From Enhydrobacter sp. (GTDB taxonomy: Bacteria; Pseudomonadota; Alphaproteobacteria; Reyranellales; Reyranellaceae): 64,000 bases of DNA. This document shows positions 7,901-16,817 of this stretch, piece after piece (the stretch's first letter is position 1; each line of letters opens with the position of its first letter). Below the pieces are notes generated by a model. The model did not search any database and was not told the origin of the DNA. It worked only from the letters and a program-made list of their open reading frames with translations. Position numbers and translations under genes: made by a program. The stretch lies in NCBI GenBank assembly GCA_025808875.1, contig CP075528.1, positions 1,240,001 through 1,304,000 on the forward strand. The letters are read 5' to 3'.

Positions 7901-10514
7901 GGGTCACCTCCGGGATGAGATCGAGGATCGTGCAGGGCAGCGGCTCGTCCTGCCGCACGAAGACGCGGCCCGCGGTGTTCCAGTCGCTCGGGATGGTCAC
8001 GGCCACGTCGCCGGTGAAGGGCTGCGGGCCGGGCGGCTTCGTCTCCTGCAGCGCGCCCTCGTCCGAACCGACGCGGATCCGGCACGAGTCCTTGAGCCGC
8101 AGCGTCACGCGCGAGATCTTCTTCATCCGGCCCTGCGCCGTGCCGGACTGGGTCGGCAGCTCGAGGTTCAATGTCTCGAGGTCGGCGGTGTAGGGCAGGC
8201 CGACGATCGCCTTGCTGCAGGCCGTGCCGAGCGTGACGGCGCCGCCGCTGACGGTCGCCGGCGGCAACACCTCGCCGTCGGCCAGGATCGCCACCGTTTC
8301 GCCCTCGAGATGGTCGAGGCCGGAGATCGTGCTGGCCGGCGCGCCCTCGTACTTCAGCCCGCAATCGACGAACCAGGCGTCGGCGAGGGTGGCGAAGCTG
8401 CGCGGCGCCAGGCGCTCGACATAGCGGCGTGTCTGGCCACCGATCGTGCGCCGCACGATCAGGTAGACCGCGTCGAGCAGCGCGCCGCCTTCCGGCTCGG
8501 GAATCGAGCACACGCTTTCCACCGCGCCTTCCGTGACATGGCGGTGCCAGGCGAACACCTCGTGCTCACGCATGAAGGTGAAGCCGAGCAGCACGCCGTC
8601 GGAGCGCACCGCCCAGACGATGCGGAACGGTTCCTCGGCGAAGGCCCATTCCTCGATCGCGTGCTCGGCCGTCGTGTCGTGCAGCAGGTGCTGGGCGAGC
8701 ACGCTCATGTCGGTCGCCTGGTACTGGTCCTGCAGCACGTCGAAGCGGAGCTCGCGCACCCTGCTGCCGCGCTCCTGCACGAACAGCACCGAGCCGCCGG
8801 CGACGATCGGCGGCACGTGGCTGCTTCCATAGGCGGATTGCGGCAGGGTCACGCAGGCGGCCGGCGTCAGGCCGGGCGAGGACGGGCCCGGCCAGCAGCG
8901 CCATTCGGCGCCCGAGGTCATGAGCAGCAGCGAGCTGCCCGGCACCATGTGCCTGATCTCGTTGACCTCGCGGCTGACCAGGGTGCGGGTGATCGCGTCG
9001 TCGTCGCGCGTCGGCGTGCTGACGTTCATGTTGCTGAAGCCGCCGACCGCCGAGAACCACGCCGTCTGCGGCCGGTTGAGCGAGCCGGCATAGACCTGGC
9101 GCTGCTGGTAGTAGGTCGAGCAGCCGGGATTCTCGCGCATCGCCTCGTTGAGAGTGGCCGTCAGCACGGCGCCGCTGCCGCCCGAGCCGACGGCGGCGAG
9201 CTGCGGCGTCGGGAAGCCGCCGGCCCAGGCGCTGAACTGCCCGGTCCCGGGATCGACGACCGTCACGCCCGAGATGGCGCCGCCGCCGCCGATCGACACC
9301 GAGAACTGCATGCCGCCGTAGTTCGCGTGGCCGTAGTAGAGCGTGTAGAACTGCGTGCCGGCGCCGTAGCCGCTGCCGCCCGAGTTCACCGTCACGGAGG
9401 CCGGGTAGTACCAGTCGATGGTGGTCGGGTTGCCGTGCTCGTCGTAGCCCAGCACGGTCTGGCCGCCGACCGCCCAGTTGATGGTGAACGACGCGCCCGA
9501 CGGGCTGCCGCCCGAATCGGCGATCAGGATATTCGGGCTGGTGTAGTCGTGGCCCGGATCGACCACCGACACGGCGGTGATCGTGCCCGAGCCGTTCACC
9601 GTCGCGGCGAGCTGGGCGCCGCTGCCGGTGGGATCCTGGATCGTGAGCGACGGCGCGACGTAGCCCGCTCCGCCGTTGCCGATGGTGACGGACGAGATCG
9701 GCGCGCCGCCGAACGGCGTGCGCTGGCCCGGCGGCGTCGTGCCGATGTCGGGATCGAGGTTGGAATCGGTCCAGCCCGTGGCCTGCACCTGGGCGACGAA
9801 GCCGAACACCGAGCCCTTGCCCTTGTAGACGTTGTAGGTCGAGCAACCGGGCACGGCACTCCACGACCAGCTGCCGGCGCCGCCGCTGGCATGGCCGACC
9901 GCCTGGGTCGGCAGGCTCTCCTCGCCCGAAGCGTCGTCGATCGCCGTCACCTTGACCGATGCGGCGCCGCCGCCCGCGCTGGCCGCGAGGCCCGCGGGCG
10001 TCGGGGTCTGCGGCCGGAACTCGATCGCCGCCAGCGTCCACGCCGCGTGGCCGGTGCGGGTGAGCCGGCGCGGCCGGTAGGACGGGTGGGTGAGCGTCAT
10101 GGTGTCGGCGCTCTGCACGAACTTGAGCCGCGGCAGGTCGGCCGCCGCCCAGGGTGTGGCCAGGGTGAAGATCGTGCCCGGCGCGCTCTCGACGAAGCCG
10201 GAGCCCGCCCCGAGGGCATCCAAGGGGGCCTTGACGACCTGCATCGTCTGGTGCCCGAGCACCAGCACGTAGGTCTGGCCGGCCGGCGAGCTGCGGAAGC
10301 GGAACGGGATCAGCCGGTGGCGCACCGCGTGGTCGTCGACGTCGCCGATGTAGCGCGTGCCCGGCCGGTTCGAGGCGCCGCCGTGCGGATGCACGAACAT
10401 GTTCAGCATCGTGCGCGCGCCGATCTGGAACTTCGCGAGGTCGACGCGGCCATGCAGGAACGGCGACAGCTCGCCGGCCGCGAAAGAGGGCTGGATGACG
10501 GAGAACGTCGTCAT
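7890..10514 (-). CDS. Large phage tail/neck structural protein of the SAGELSP family
   Basis: 874 residues beginning with a signature close to QPSFAAGELSPFLHGRVDL and NRPGTRYIG, found at the start of a large structural protein of many podovirus-like prophages, where it sits after the tail adaptor in a tail-tube/stabilisation position. The middle (about 270-460) holds Gly-rich repeats of the type GNGGAGYVAP and GGSGYGAG with small beta motifs, an insertion module common in phage structural proteins. The C-terminal half is beta-rich. Family membership is confident; its exact place in the tail is not. Confidence 0.8.
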   Translation of the reverse strand: MTTFSVIQPSFAAGELSPFLHGRVDLAKFQIGARTMLNMFVHPHGGASNRPGTRYIGDVDDHAVRHRLIPFRFRSSPAGQTYVLVLGHQTMQVVKAPLDALGAGSGFVESAPGTIFTLATPWAAADLPRLKFVQSADTMTLTHPSYRPRRLTRTGHAAWTLAAIEFRPQTPTPAGLAASAGGGAASVKVTAIDDASGEESLPTQAVGHASGGAGSWSWSAVPGCSTYNVYKGKGSVFGFVAQVQATGWTDSNLDPDIGTTPPGQRTPFGGAPISSVTIGNGGAGYVAPSLTIQDPTGSGAQLAATVNGSGTITAVSVVDPGHDYTSPNILIADSGGSPSGASFTINWAVGGQTVLGYDEHGNPTTIDWYYPASVTVNSGGSGYGAGTQFYTLYYGHANYGGMQFSVSIGGGGAISGVTVVDPGTGQFSAWAGGFPTPQLAAVGSGGSGAVLTATLNEAMRENPGCSTYYQQRQVYAGSLNRPQTAWFSAVGGFSNMNVSTPTRDDDAITRTLVSREVNEIRHMVPGSSLLLMTSGAEWRCWPGPSSPGLTPAACVTLPQSAYGSSHVPPIVAGGSVLFVQERGSRVRELRFDVLQDQYQATDMSVLAQHLLHDTTAEHAIEEWAFAEEPFRIVWAVRSDGVLLGFTFMREHEVFAWHRHVTEGAVESVCSIPEPEGGALLDAVYLIVRRTIGGQTRRYVERLAPRSFATLADAWFVDCGLKYEGAPASTISGLDHLEGETVAILADGEVLPPATVSGGAVTLGTACSKAIVGLPYTADLETLNLELPTQSGTAQGRMKKISRVTLRLKDSCRIRVGSDEGALQETKPPGPQPFTGDVAVTIPSDWNTAGRVFVRQDEPLPCTILDLIPEVTLGR

Positions 10515-10609
10515 GCGACGTTCTCCGGGCGGCCTTGACCCCTGCGCGGCCGTCCTGCGAAGCTCGCTGCCGCGCCGCAGGGGGATGGGGCGCGGCGGGG
10601 GGAGGCTTC

Positions 10610-11542
10610 ATGAGAGGGATGGCAACAGGTGCCGTGCTGGCGCTGGCGATGGCCGCTGCGCCCGCCGCGGCGCAGGACAGTGCGCAGCACTGGGAGCAGT
10701 GCGCGAACAAGGACAACGCGTTCACGCCCGATCTCCAGATCGGCGGCTGCACGGCCCTCATCCAGTCCGGCCGCGAGACCGCGGCGAACATGGCGACGGC
10801 CTTCCACAACCGCGGCATCGCCTATGGCCGCAAAGGCGAGATGGACCGCGCCATCCCGGACTTCGACCAGGCCATTCGACTCAACCCGAACGATGCCTTG
10901 GCCTTCTACAACCGCGGCATCGCCTACAACCGCAAGGGCGAGGCGGACCGTGCGATCCAGGACTACGACCAGGCCATTCGGCTCAACCCGAACTATGCCA
11001 GCGCCTTCTACAACCGCGGCACCGCCTACAACCGCAAGGGCGAGGCGGACCGCGCGATCCAGGACTTCGACCAGGCCATTCGGCTCAACCCGAACCATGC
11101 CGGCGCCTTCAACAACCGCGGCACCGCCTATTCCGGCAAGGGCCAGTTTGACCGCGCCATCCAGGACTACAACCAGGCGATCCGGCTCAACCCGAACCAT
11201 GCCAACGCCTTCAACAACCGCGGCGCCGCCTATGAACGGAAGGGCGAGGTGGACCGCGCGATCCAGGACTACGGCCAGGCGATCCGGCTCGACCCGAACC
11301 AAGCCAACGCCTTCAACAACCGCGGCATCGCCTACACGAAGCAGCGGCGCTTGCCGCAAGCCATCGCCGATTTCGACGCGGCGCTGCGGCTCGATCCGAA
11401 AATGGCCGTTGCCCTGTACGGGCGCGGCATGGCGCACCGGCTGGCGGGCAACGTCGCGGCGGGCGACGCCGACATCGCCGCGGCGCTGGCGATCGATCCA
11501 CAGGTGGCGGGCGAGCTGGCGCGGCGCGGCTTGACGCCGTAG
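10610..11542 (+). CDS. Secreted TPR-repeat protein, cargo gene inside the prophage
   Basis: 310 residues with a signal peptide (cleavage near AAAPAAAQ) and seven 34-residue TPR units (FYNRGIAYNRKGEADRAI type). Start chosen at 10610, five bases after GGAGG; the longer frame upstream is not protein-like. The repeats are nearly identical at DNA level, indicating recent internal duplication. It is transcribed against the structural operon, between the large tail protein and the tail adaptor, the usual position of a phage moron. TPRs bind other proteins; the partner is unknown. Confidence 0.85.
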   Translation: MRGMATGAVLALAMAAAPAAAQDSAQHWEQCANKDNAFTPDLQIGGCTALIQSGRETAANMATAFHNRGIAYGRKGEMDRAIPDFDQAIRLNPNDALAFYNRGIAYNRKGEADRAIQDYDQAIRLNPNYASAFYNRGTAYNRKGEADRAIQDFDQAIRLNPNHAGAFNNRGTAYSGKGQFDRAIQDYNQAIRLNPNHANAFNNRGAAYERKGEVDRAIQDYGQAIRLDPNQANAFNNRGIAYTKQRRLPQAIADFDAALRLDPKMAVALYGRGMAHRLAGNVAAGDADIAAALAIDPQVAGELARRGLTP

Positions 11543-11624
11543 GGCGGCGGCGCTCGCAGCGAAGCGAGAGCGCGGGAGCCCGCACAGCGCAGAAAGAATC
11601 AAGGCGTCGACACCCGCTTCCTTG

Positions 11625-11753
11625 TCCTCCCCGGTCTTCCGGGGAGGTGTCGGCGTCTTCGCCGACGGAGGGGTCGTGACTCGAAGCGCCTCGTGGTCCA
11701 TGACCCCTCCGTCGCGGTGTGACCGCGACACCTCCCCATCGGAATGGGGAGGA
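11625..11753. repeat. Palindromic repeat family A, copy 1
   Basis: Composite of short hairpins: CCTCCCCGGTCTTCCGGGGAGG, a GTCGGCG/CGCCGAC stem, GGAGGGGTC, and an inverted second half ending CCCCATCGGAATGGGG. Copies 2 and 3 lie at 12349 and 14003, all between phage structural genes. Confidence 0.8.
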
Positions 11754-11781
11754 GACCATGAGCGCCACCGGATGAAGGCGA

Positions 11782-12336
11782 TCATCGCGTCGCTCCGGGG
11801 CGGGAGGCTTCGTTGGCGGCCTGCGCCGCCGCCTGCTGGAGGCCGGCCTGCCAGAGCTGGTGCAGCGCGCGCATGCGATCTTCCCGGCCGGTGAGCTCGT
11901 AGCAGATGCGCGACGCGAGGCCGTAGGCGACCGCATCGACGAAGCCGGGATCCCACAGCGCCGGATCCTCGATCCGCGCGGTGTAGATGGCGCTGGCGGG
12001 CGAGGCGTCGCTCAGCACGACCGCGATCGCCGCGCCCCCGGACTCGCGATCGGCCGCCAGCTCCCAGCCACCCTCGGTCAGCCGCCGCAGATGCAGGCAG
12101 TCGGACGGCAGGGCGTACTTCCAGGCCCAGCGCGCCGGCGGACCGGCGAGCGGCTCGAGCGCCGCCGTGAGCCGCGCGAAGTTCCAGTCGAACGCGCGCA
12201 AGCCCGCATCGCGCACGAAGGCGAGATGCGTGAGGCAGGCGCCGGCTTCGGCCGACTCCTCGTCGAGCGATTCGATCTTGGAGCGCGTGCCGCAATGGGA
12301 GAGCGCGGCGTTGCAGATGTCGGTGAGGGTGGTCAT
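11782..12336 (-). CDS. Phage tail adaptor (T7 gp11/tail-tubular-A-like)
   Basis: 184 residues. It begins MTTLTDICNAALSHCGT and contains CLTHLAFVRDAGLRAFDWNF, the recognisable signature of the gp11-like head-tail adaptor (tail tubular A) of podoviruses; the conserved Trp/Pro and the helical C-terminus fit. It would join the portal ring to the tail tube. Gene order (cement, adaptor, large tail protein) matches BPP-1-like phages. Confidence 0.78.
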   Translation of the reverse strand: MTTLTDICNAALSHCGTRSKIESLDEESAEAGACLTHLAFVRDAGLRAFDWNFARLTAALEPLAGPPARWAWKYALPSDCLHLRRLTEGGWELAADRESGGAAIAVVLSDASPASAIYTARIEDPALWDPGFVDAVAYGLASRICYELTGREDRMRALHQLWQAGLQQAAAQAANEASRPGATR

Positions 12337-12348
12337 GGGGTCCTCTTC

Positions 12349-12450
12349 TCCTCCCCAGCTCCGCTGGGGAGGTGTCGCCGCGAGGCGACGGAGGGGTCAT
12401 GACCCCTCCGCCCCTGCGGGGCACCTCCCCTCGTATGACGAGGGGAGGAG
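12349..12450. repeat. Palindromic repeat family A, copy 2
   Basis: Shorter copy of the same composite palindrome: CTCCCCAGCTCCGCTGGGGAG, a GTCGCCGCGAGGCGAC stem, GGAGGGGTCATGACCCCTCC, and a closing CCCCTCGTATGACGAGGGG hairpin. It fills the gap between the adaptor and cement genes. Confidence 0.82.
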
Positions 12451-12453
12451 TGG

Positions 12454-12885
12454 TCAGGCCGCGTAGGCGCGCGGGTAGGCGGCGTGGACGTCGAGCGACG
12501 GCACGAGCGCGGCGGTCAGCGCGCCCGCGGTCATCGCCGCGGTGCCGACCACGTAGTTCAGCCTGACGTAGCGCGACGTGGGGCCCGGCAGGGCGCCGGG
12601 CAGGAAGCGCCGGCCCTGCACCAGCGCGGCGACGGGCACGTCGTCGGACTGCACGAGCGTCGTCCAGGCCGCATTGTCGGGCGAGGTCTGGACCTGCACC
12701 CGCAAGGTCGCCGAGCCGCCCGAGGTGAAGGGCGTCACGACCTCGCAGAGCAGCATGAGCCGCCCGGTGGCCGCGCCGCCGACGTCGCGCGCGACGCCGA
12801 GATCGATGACGTTGGCACTCGGCGTGCTGCCCGTCGAAGTGACGGCCTGGGCATCGGAGAGCTGGTTCTGTCTGTCGATGAGCAT
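12454..12885 (-). CDS. Bbp16-like capsid cement protein
   Basis: 143 residues beginning MLIDRQNQLSDAQAVTSTGS, the signature of the Bbp16 family of capsid cement/decoration proteins from Bordetella phage BPP-1 and relatives. The remainder is a beta-rich jelly-roll-like pattern (GSATLRVQVQTSPDNAAW). It lies 31 bp after the major capsid gene, as in BPP-1. It would stabilise the expanded head from outside. Confidence 0.85.
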   Translation of the reverse strand: MLIDRQNQLSDAQAVTSTGSTPSANVIDLGVARDVGGAATGRLMLLCEVVTPFTSGGSATLRVQVQTSPDNAAWTTLVQSDDVPVAALVQGRRFLPGALPGPTSRYVRLNYVVGTAAMTAGALTAALVPSLDVHAAYPRAYAA

Positions 12886-12916
12886 TGAAGACTCCTGGAG
12901 TTGAAGAAGGGTGGGA

Positions 12917-13942
12917 TCAAACGACCCGGGCCTCGTCGTTCCTGAGCTGGTCGCAGATGCGGAGGGGGATGCCGCGGAACGCGGTGTAGGGCTTGGAGTC
13001 CCGCGTCTCGAGGGTGAGCAGCGCGTTGCTCTTCGCCATCGCCTGGATGTCGAGCGCGGCGCGCACCGTGCGGTTGCAGTAGAAGGCCGTGTTGATCTGG
13101 CCCGGCCTGGTGCCGCCCGGCGGCGGGCTGTTGCCGGCGGCCGAGATAGACGGCAGCTTGTTGACCGCCTTGACCAGCATGTTGACCAGGTTGGCGATCG
13201 TCACCGAGCCCGCGGTCACGTCGATGTTGGCGATGCGCACGACATGGCGCCAGTCGCGCACGCTGAGACCGCAATCCCATTTGAAGTGCGTGCGGTAGCC
13301 CTGGTACGGATTGCCGTTGGCGTCGTGGAGCGTCACCTCGCCGAGGTCGCGCTGCTGCAGGCCCGCCTTGCTGCCTTTGGGAAACAGCCCGTGGCAGGTG
13401 TTCTGACCCCAGCCGATCAGCCAGACCGACGTGTTGGTGTTCGACGTGCCGCCTGAATCGACGATGTTGCCGCCGTTCGGCGCATCGGCGATCGTGTTGA
13501 AGCGTGGCGCCAGCCCGGTGAAGCGCTCCGGGTTGCTCGCCGTGTCGCCGTAGATGACGGAGTCCTGCATGCCCTGGTTGAGCGATTCGACGTAGGACAT
13601 GTCCTCGCCGAGGCGGAACTGGGCGACGTCGCCGGAAAGGTCGGCGAGCGTCCTGTCGACCTCGGAATAGGCCTCCAGCATGCCGGTCGAATCGCGGATC
13701 TGTACCGTCGTGCTCTTGGACTTCTGCACGCCGTAATTCAGCAGGCGCCAGGTGGCCTGCGGCAGGCCGGTACGCACCGTGGTCTTGTGGCCGGCGCCGT
13801 CGTTGCACTCCATCCACAGCATGTCGGTCAGCATCTCGTTGGTCTGGCCGAGCAGCTCGACCACGGTGGCGGGCTTGCCGCCGGGATCGAGCCGGGTCGC
13901 CCATTCGGCGAGGGTGAGGGCCTGCGATGCCAATGTTGCCAT
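12917..13942 (-). CDS. Major capsid protein (BPP-1-like)
   Basis: 341 residues. N-terminal region LTLAEWATRLDPGGKPATVVE and the segment DVAQFRLGEDMSYVESLNQG match the N-arm and E-loop region of the podovirus capsid proteins found between scaffold and Bbp16-like cement genes. A central domain with GYRTHFKWDCGLSVRDWRHV and the C-terminal ALDIQAMAKSNALLTLET complete it. The gene is intact and of normal length. Identification rests on family pattern and gene order. Confidence 0.85.
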   Translation of the reverse strand: MATLASQALTLAEWATRLDPGGKPATVVELLGQTNEMLTDMLWMECNDGAGHKTTVRTGLPQATWRLLNYGVQKSKSTTVQIRDSTGMLEAYSEVDRTLADLSGDVAQFRLGEDMSYVESLNQGMQDSVIYGDTASNPERFTGLAPRFNTIADAPNGGNIVDSGGTSNTNTSVWLIGWGQNTCHGLFPKGSKAGLQQRDLGEVTLHDANGNPYQGYRTHFKWDCGLSVRDWRHVVRIANIDVTAGSVTIANLVNMLVKAVNKLPSISAAGNSPPPGGTRPGQINTAFYCNRTVRAALDIQAMAKSNALLTLETRDSKPYTAFRGIPLRICDQLRNDEARVV

Positions 13943-14002
13943 TACGCTTTACTCCTACGCTTACTCGTTACTCGTCTCGTTGAACGACTGATTGCCTCTT
14001 TC

Positions 14003-14137
14003 CTCCTCCCCGGTCTTCCGGGGAGGTGTCGGCGTCTTCGCCGACAGAGGGGTCATGAACTCGACGCTCGTCGCGACTCATGATCCCTCCGCCCTCGCAG
14101 GACGAGGGCACCTCCCCACATGTGACGTGGGGAGGAA
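14003..14137. repeat. Palindromic repeat family A, copy 3
   Basis: About 135 bp, beginning CCTCCCCGGTCTTCCGGGG like copy 1 and closing with a CCCCACATGTGACGTGGGG hairpin. It occupies the scaffold-capsid gap. Three copies within 2.5 kb of one operon is unusually dense. Confidence 0.82.
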
Positions 14138-14158
14138 ATTTCTGGGCGCTTCACCACG

Positions 14159-14743
14159 TCACCCCGTCGGCCCGTCGTAGAGGATCTCGGTCATCGACCG
14201 CGGGCCGGGCGGCGCGGGGGTGGAGCGGTCCTCGCTCACCAGCCGGCCGAGCTTGACGAAGGCGCGCACCACGGCGGGATGGTTGCCGGCGCCGGTGAGG
14301 TTGAGCGCCTCCTTGAGTCCCGGCACGGCGAGGCGATCGATCACCCGCGCCGCGGCGGCGAGCGAGGCGGCGAGCCGCGCGCCGCCGATCTCGGGATCGG
14401 CCTTGATCTCCGACACCCATTTGTCCTGCAGCTCGACGAAGGCCTGCACGCCGCGCTCGGCCATCGCCTGCTCGCGCGCGAGCGCGAGGTCGATGAATTT
14501 CTGCGCCTGCTCCTGCTTCAGGCCCGACTCGGCGAACAGCGCGCGCGCCTGGTCCATCACCCCGGGCTCGACCGTGATGCCGTCGGGCAGGGTGAAGTCG
14601 GTGTAGGTCGGCTTCTCCGGCTCGCTCGGGGGTTGCTGCGCGAGCAAAGTTTCTTCCGTCACCGGCTTCGACTCAGGCGGCGGTGCCGCCTCGGGTGGCG
14701 GTGCCGCCTCGGGCGGCGGCGTCTCAATCACTTCTTCCGTCAT
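14159..14743 (-). CDS. Phage scaffolding/capsid assembly protein
   Basis: 194 residues. Acidic Pro/Glu-rich N-terminus (repeats of PPPEAA), then FTLPDGITVEPGVMDQARALF and helical QAQKFIDLALARE with VSEIKADPEIGG, a pattern typical of scaffolding proteins encoded just before the major capsid gene in BPP-1-like phages. Such proteins guide capsid assembly and leave before DNA packaging. It overlaps the Bbp19-like gene by 20 bp. Confidence 0.75.
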   Translation of the reverse strand: MTEEVIETPPPEAAPPPEAAPPPESKPVTEETLLAQQPPSEPEKPTYTDFTLPDGITVEPGVMDQARALFAESGLKQEQAQKFIDLALAREQAMAERGVQAFVELQDKWVSEIKADPEIGGARLAASLAAAARVIDRLAVPGLKEALNLTGAGNHPAVVRAFVKLGRLVSEDRSTPAPPGPRSMTEILYDGPTG

Positions 14744-15002
14744 CGTGCTCTCCTGGTTGCGTCGCTTCCCGGGCCATGCGCCCGAGTTCCTCCGGACAGA
14801 GCCGCATCAGCTGCGCGAAATCGTGCAGCCCCATCTGCCTCAGCCCTTCGTGGAAGGCGGTGACGTGCGGATCGCCCGCCATGCTGGTGCGGAACACGCC
14901 GGCCCGTTCGAGCCGGTCCCACAGCAGAAACCGGCCGCGCGGATCGGACATCAGCCAGCGGAAGGCGTCGTCGAGGCGTCGATGACGTTGAGAGGTTGTC
15001 AT
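14724..15002 (-). CDS. Bbp19-like phage protein
   Basis: 92 residues: DDAFRWLMSDPRGRFLLWDRLERAGVF-type signature (split here as DDAFRWLMSDPRGRFLLW and RLERAGVF) characteristic of the Bbp19 family encoded between portal and scaffold in BPP-1-like phages. It overlaps both neighbours by a few bases, so the three are translationally linked. The biochemical role of the family is not established. Confidence 0.8.
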   Translation of the reverse strand: MTTSQRHRRLDDAFRWLMSDPRGRFLLWDRLERAGVFRTSMAGDPHVTAFHEGLRQMGLHDFAQLMRLCPEELGRMAREATQPGEHDDGRSD

Positions 15003-16771
15003 TGGGGCTTGCCCCCTCCGCCCGCATCCGACGCGTGCACCGCCTCCGCAGGCGGCGGAGGAGAAGAAGGAGTCATGCCTTCGCCCGCTTGCGGGGGAAG
15101 GTGACCCGCAGGGGCGGAAGGGGCTGTTCCAACGCGAAGAGCGCGGATCGTCTCCGCCGTCTTTCGATCGACGACGATGCTTGCCGGCACGCCGATCATG
15201 TCGGCGAAGGCCTCCATGGCGGCGTCGGCGTCGAGGCGGTCGAGGGCTTCGGGTTTCAATGCGCCCATCCGGGCGCCGAACTGCCAGAAGCGCTCGATGG
15301 CGCCGGTCGCCGCGGCCTTCTGCGCCGAGGCGAGCAGGGAAATGAACTCGATCTGCAGCGCGGCGAGCGGCAACGACGGCGGGGCGGGGGGAATGAGCCC
15401 GTTGCGCGCGGCGATGTTGAACACGCGGCGCACCAGCGGATCGAGCAGCTCGTCGTGCAGCCGCTCGAGCACCGGGCCCAGCATCAGCATCTTCTCCTCG
15501 TGGCGCTCCTCGACCTCGCGCGCCGTGACCTGGGCGCGCTTGCTGGACGCCACCATCAGGAAGAGGTCGGCATAGAAGGCGCGCCCGATGCGCGCCTGCA
15601 CCTCGACGATATCGGCGGAGAGGGCATTGAGGTCGAGCTTGACGTCGATGGCCGGCTTGAAACCCTGGCCGTTGAAGTCGGCGACGTAGGTGATGCCGCC
15701 CGGCAGCAGCGACGCCGCCTCGTTGCGCAGGGACGGCGGCCCGACCATCGGCGGCTTGACCTGCTTCTCGATGGCTTCAAGCTTGTGCCTTTGCTGGACC
15801 TGCAGCTGCCTGGCGTCGCCCAGCGTCGTCGCCGCGGGACCGCTGCCCCAGGTGTCGCTGCCGGCCACTTCCCAACGCGGCGCCATGCAGGGGAACTCCT
15901 CGTAGGCGCCGACCCGCAGCAGCGGTCGCTCTCCCTGTTGCCCGCGCTCGAACCAGGCCGATCGGAACGGCAGGTCGGCGGGCACGTCGCCGCGCCAGTC
16001 GAGCCGCAGGCCGCCCATTGCGTCGCCGGCGAAGTTCGGGTTGGGCTCGATGGCCTGCACGATCTCGTGCTCCTGGTCGAGCTGGCCTGCTTCGTAGGCC
16101 GAGCGGACCGCGGGCGACACCGACTCGCGGCCGAACGTGTCGGCGATCTGGCGCACGCTCCACCACATCGACCGGTAGAGCGTGTCCACCGCCAGCCGCC
16201 GTGACGAGGCGAGCCAGTATTCGCCCGCCGTGAGGGTGTAGCCGCGCACGACGTCCTCCTCGTCCTCGTCGACGCAGAGCGCCGCGGTGCCGAACGTGGC
16301 GAGCTCGCCGTAGAGCGTGTGCAGGCAGTTGTAGAGGTTGGAGGTCGCGAAGATCTGCAGCAGCCGGCGTTGCACCTCGTCCAGCCAGGCGCGCACGCCG
16401 GGCGCCGCGTTGGCATCGTCATCGGCAAGGCGCAGGCGGAACCACGGCCGCGCCGGCGAGGAGAGGCCGGCCATCATGCCCGAGGCCAGGGTGCGCGTGG
16501 CGATGAGCGGGGTGTTGTCGATCAGCCGCGTGTCGAGCGGCGCGCCGCGCCGTGGGTCGTTGGCGCCGCCGTTGAAGCGCCCGCGTGTCGGCGCGAAGTG
16601 CACCGCCAGCGATCGCCAGGTCGGCACATGGTTCTCGCGCTCGCGATCGAGGCTCGACAGGCGCCGGAGGAGGTGGCGCCGCAGTGCGAACTCCGTGTCG
16701 AATGACTGTGCCGTCGCGGGTACTCTACTCACTCTACAAACTGCCGGTACGCTGGCAGCTCCCTTACGCAT
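14999..16771 (-). CDS. Phage portal (head-to-tail connector) protein
   Basis: 590 residues of the T7-like connector family: ALRRHLLRRLSSLDRERENH, TRTLASGMMAGLSSPARPWF, a central clip/stem region and ADLFLMVASSKRAQVTAREV. Twelve copies would form the DNA channel at the head vertex and dock terminase. The ATG at 16771 has a weak ribosome site; a GTG at 16732 is an alternative. Both lie inside an 80-bp inverted-repeat element. The last 35 or so residues are Pro/Gly-rich and encoded by a palindromic repeat, so the C-terminus has probably been extended by repeat insertion. Confidence 0.88.
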   Translation of the reverse strand: MRKGAASVPAVCRVSRVPATAQSFDTEFALRRHLLRRLSSLDRERENHVPTWRSLAVHFAPTRGRFNGGANDPRRGAPLDTRLIDNTPLIATRTLASGMMAGLSSPARPWFRLRLADDDANAAPGVRAWLDEVQRRLLQIFATSNLYNCLHTLYGELATFGTAALCVDEDEEDVVRGYTLTAGEYWLASSRRLAVDTLYRSMWWSVRQIADTFGRESVSPAVRSAYEAGQLDQEHEIVQAIEPNPNFAGDAMGGLRLDWRGDVPADLPFRSAWFERGQQGERPLLRVGAYEEFPCMAPRWEVAGSDTWGSGPAATTLGDARQLQVQQRHKLEAIEKQVKPPMVGPPSLRNEAASLLPGGITYVADFNGQGFKPAIDVKLDLNALSADIVEVQARIGRAFYADLFLMVASSKRAQVTAREVEERHEEKMLMLGPVLERLHDELLDPLVRRVFNIAARNGLIPPAPPSLPLAALQIEFISLLASAQKAAATGAIERFWQFGARMGALKPEALDRLDADAAMEAFADMIGVPASIVVDRKTAETIRALRVGTAPSAPAGHLPPQAGEGMTPSSPPPPAEAVHASDAGGGGKPQ

Positions 16772-16786
16772 TCCCGCGACGGCACA
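16707..16786. repeat. 80-bp element with 14-bp terminal inverted repeats
   Basis: TGTGCCGTCGCGGG (16707-16720) and its exact inverse CCCGCGACGGCACA (16773-16786) enclose 52 bp that include both candidate portal starts. It could be a miniature inverted-repeat insertion or a translational control hairpin. Confidence 0.6.
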
Positions 16787-16817
16787 GCGCCCGCGCGAGC
16801 CTCGACATCAGTTCACC

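Noticed and set aside
7764..10538. Long plus-strand open frame antisense to the large tail protein
   Set aside because: Composition is His/Arg/Ala-rich as expected of an antisense shadow; the minus-strand product has family motifs.
10801..11400. Regular 102-bp DNA repeats that could suggest a repeat array
   Set aside because: They are in-frame TPR units; the length is three times 34 codons and there are no spacers of CRISPR type.
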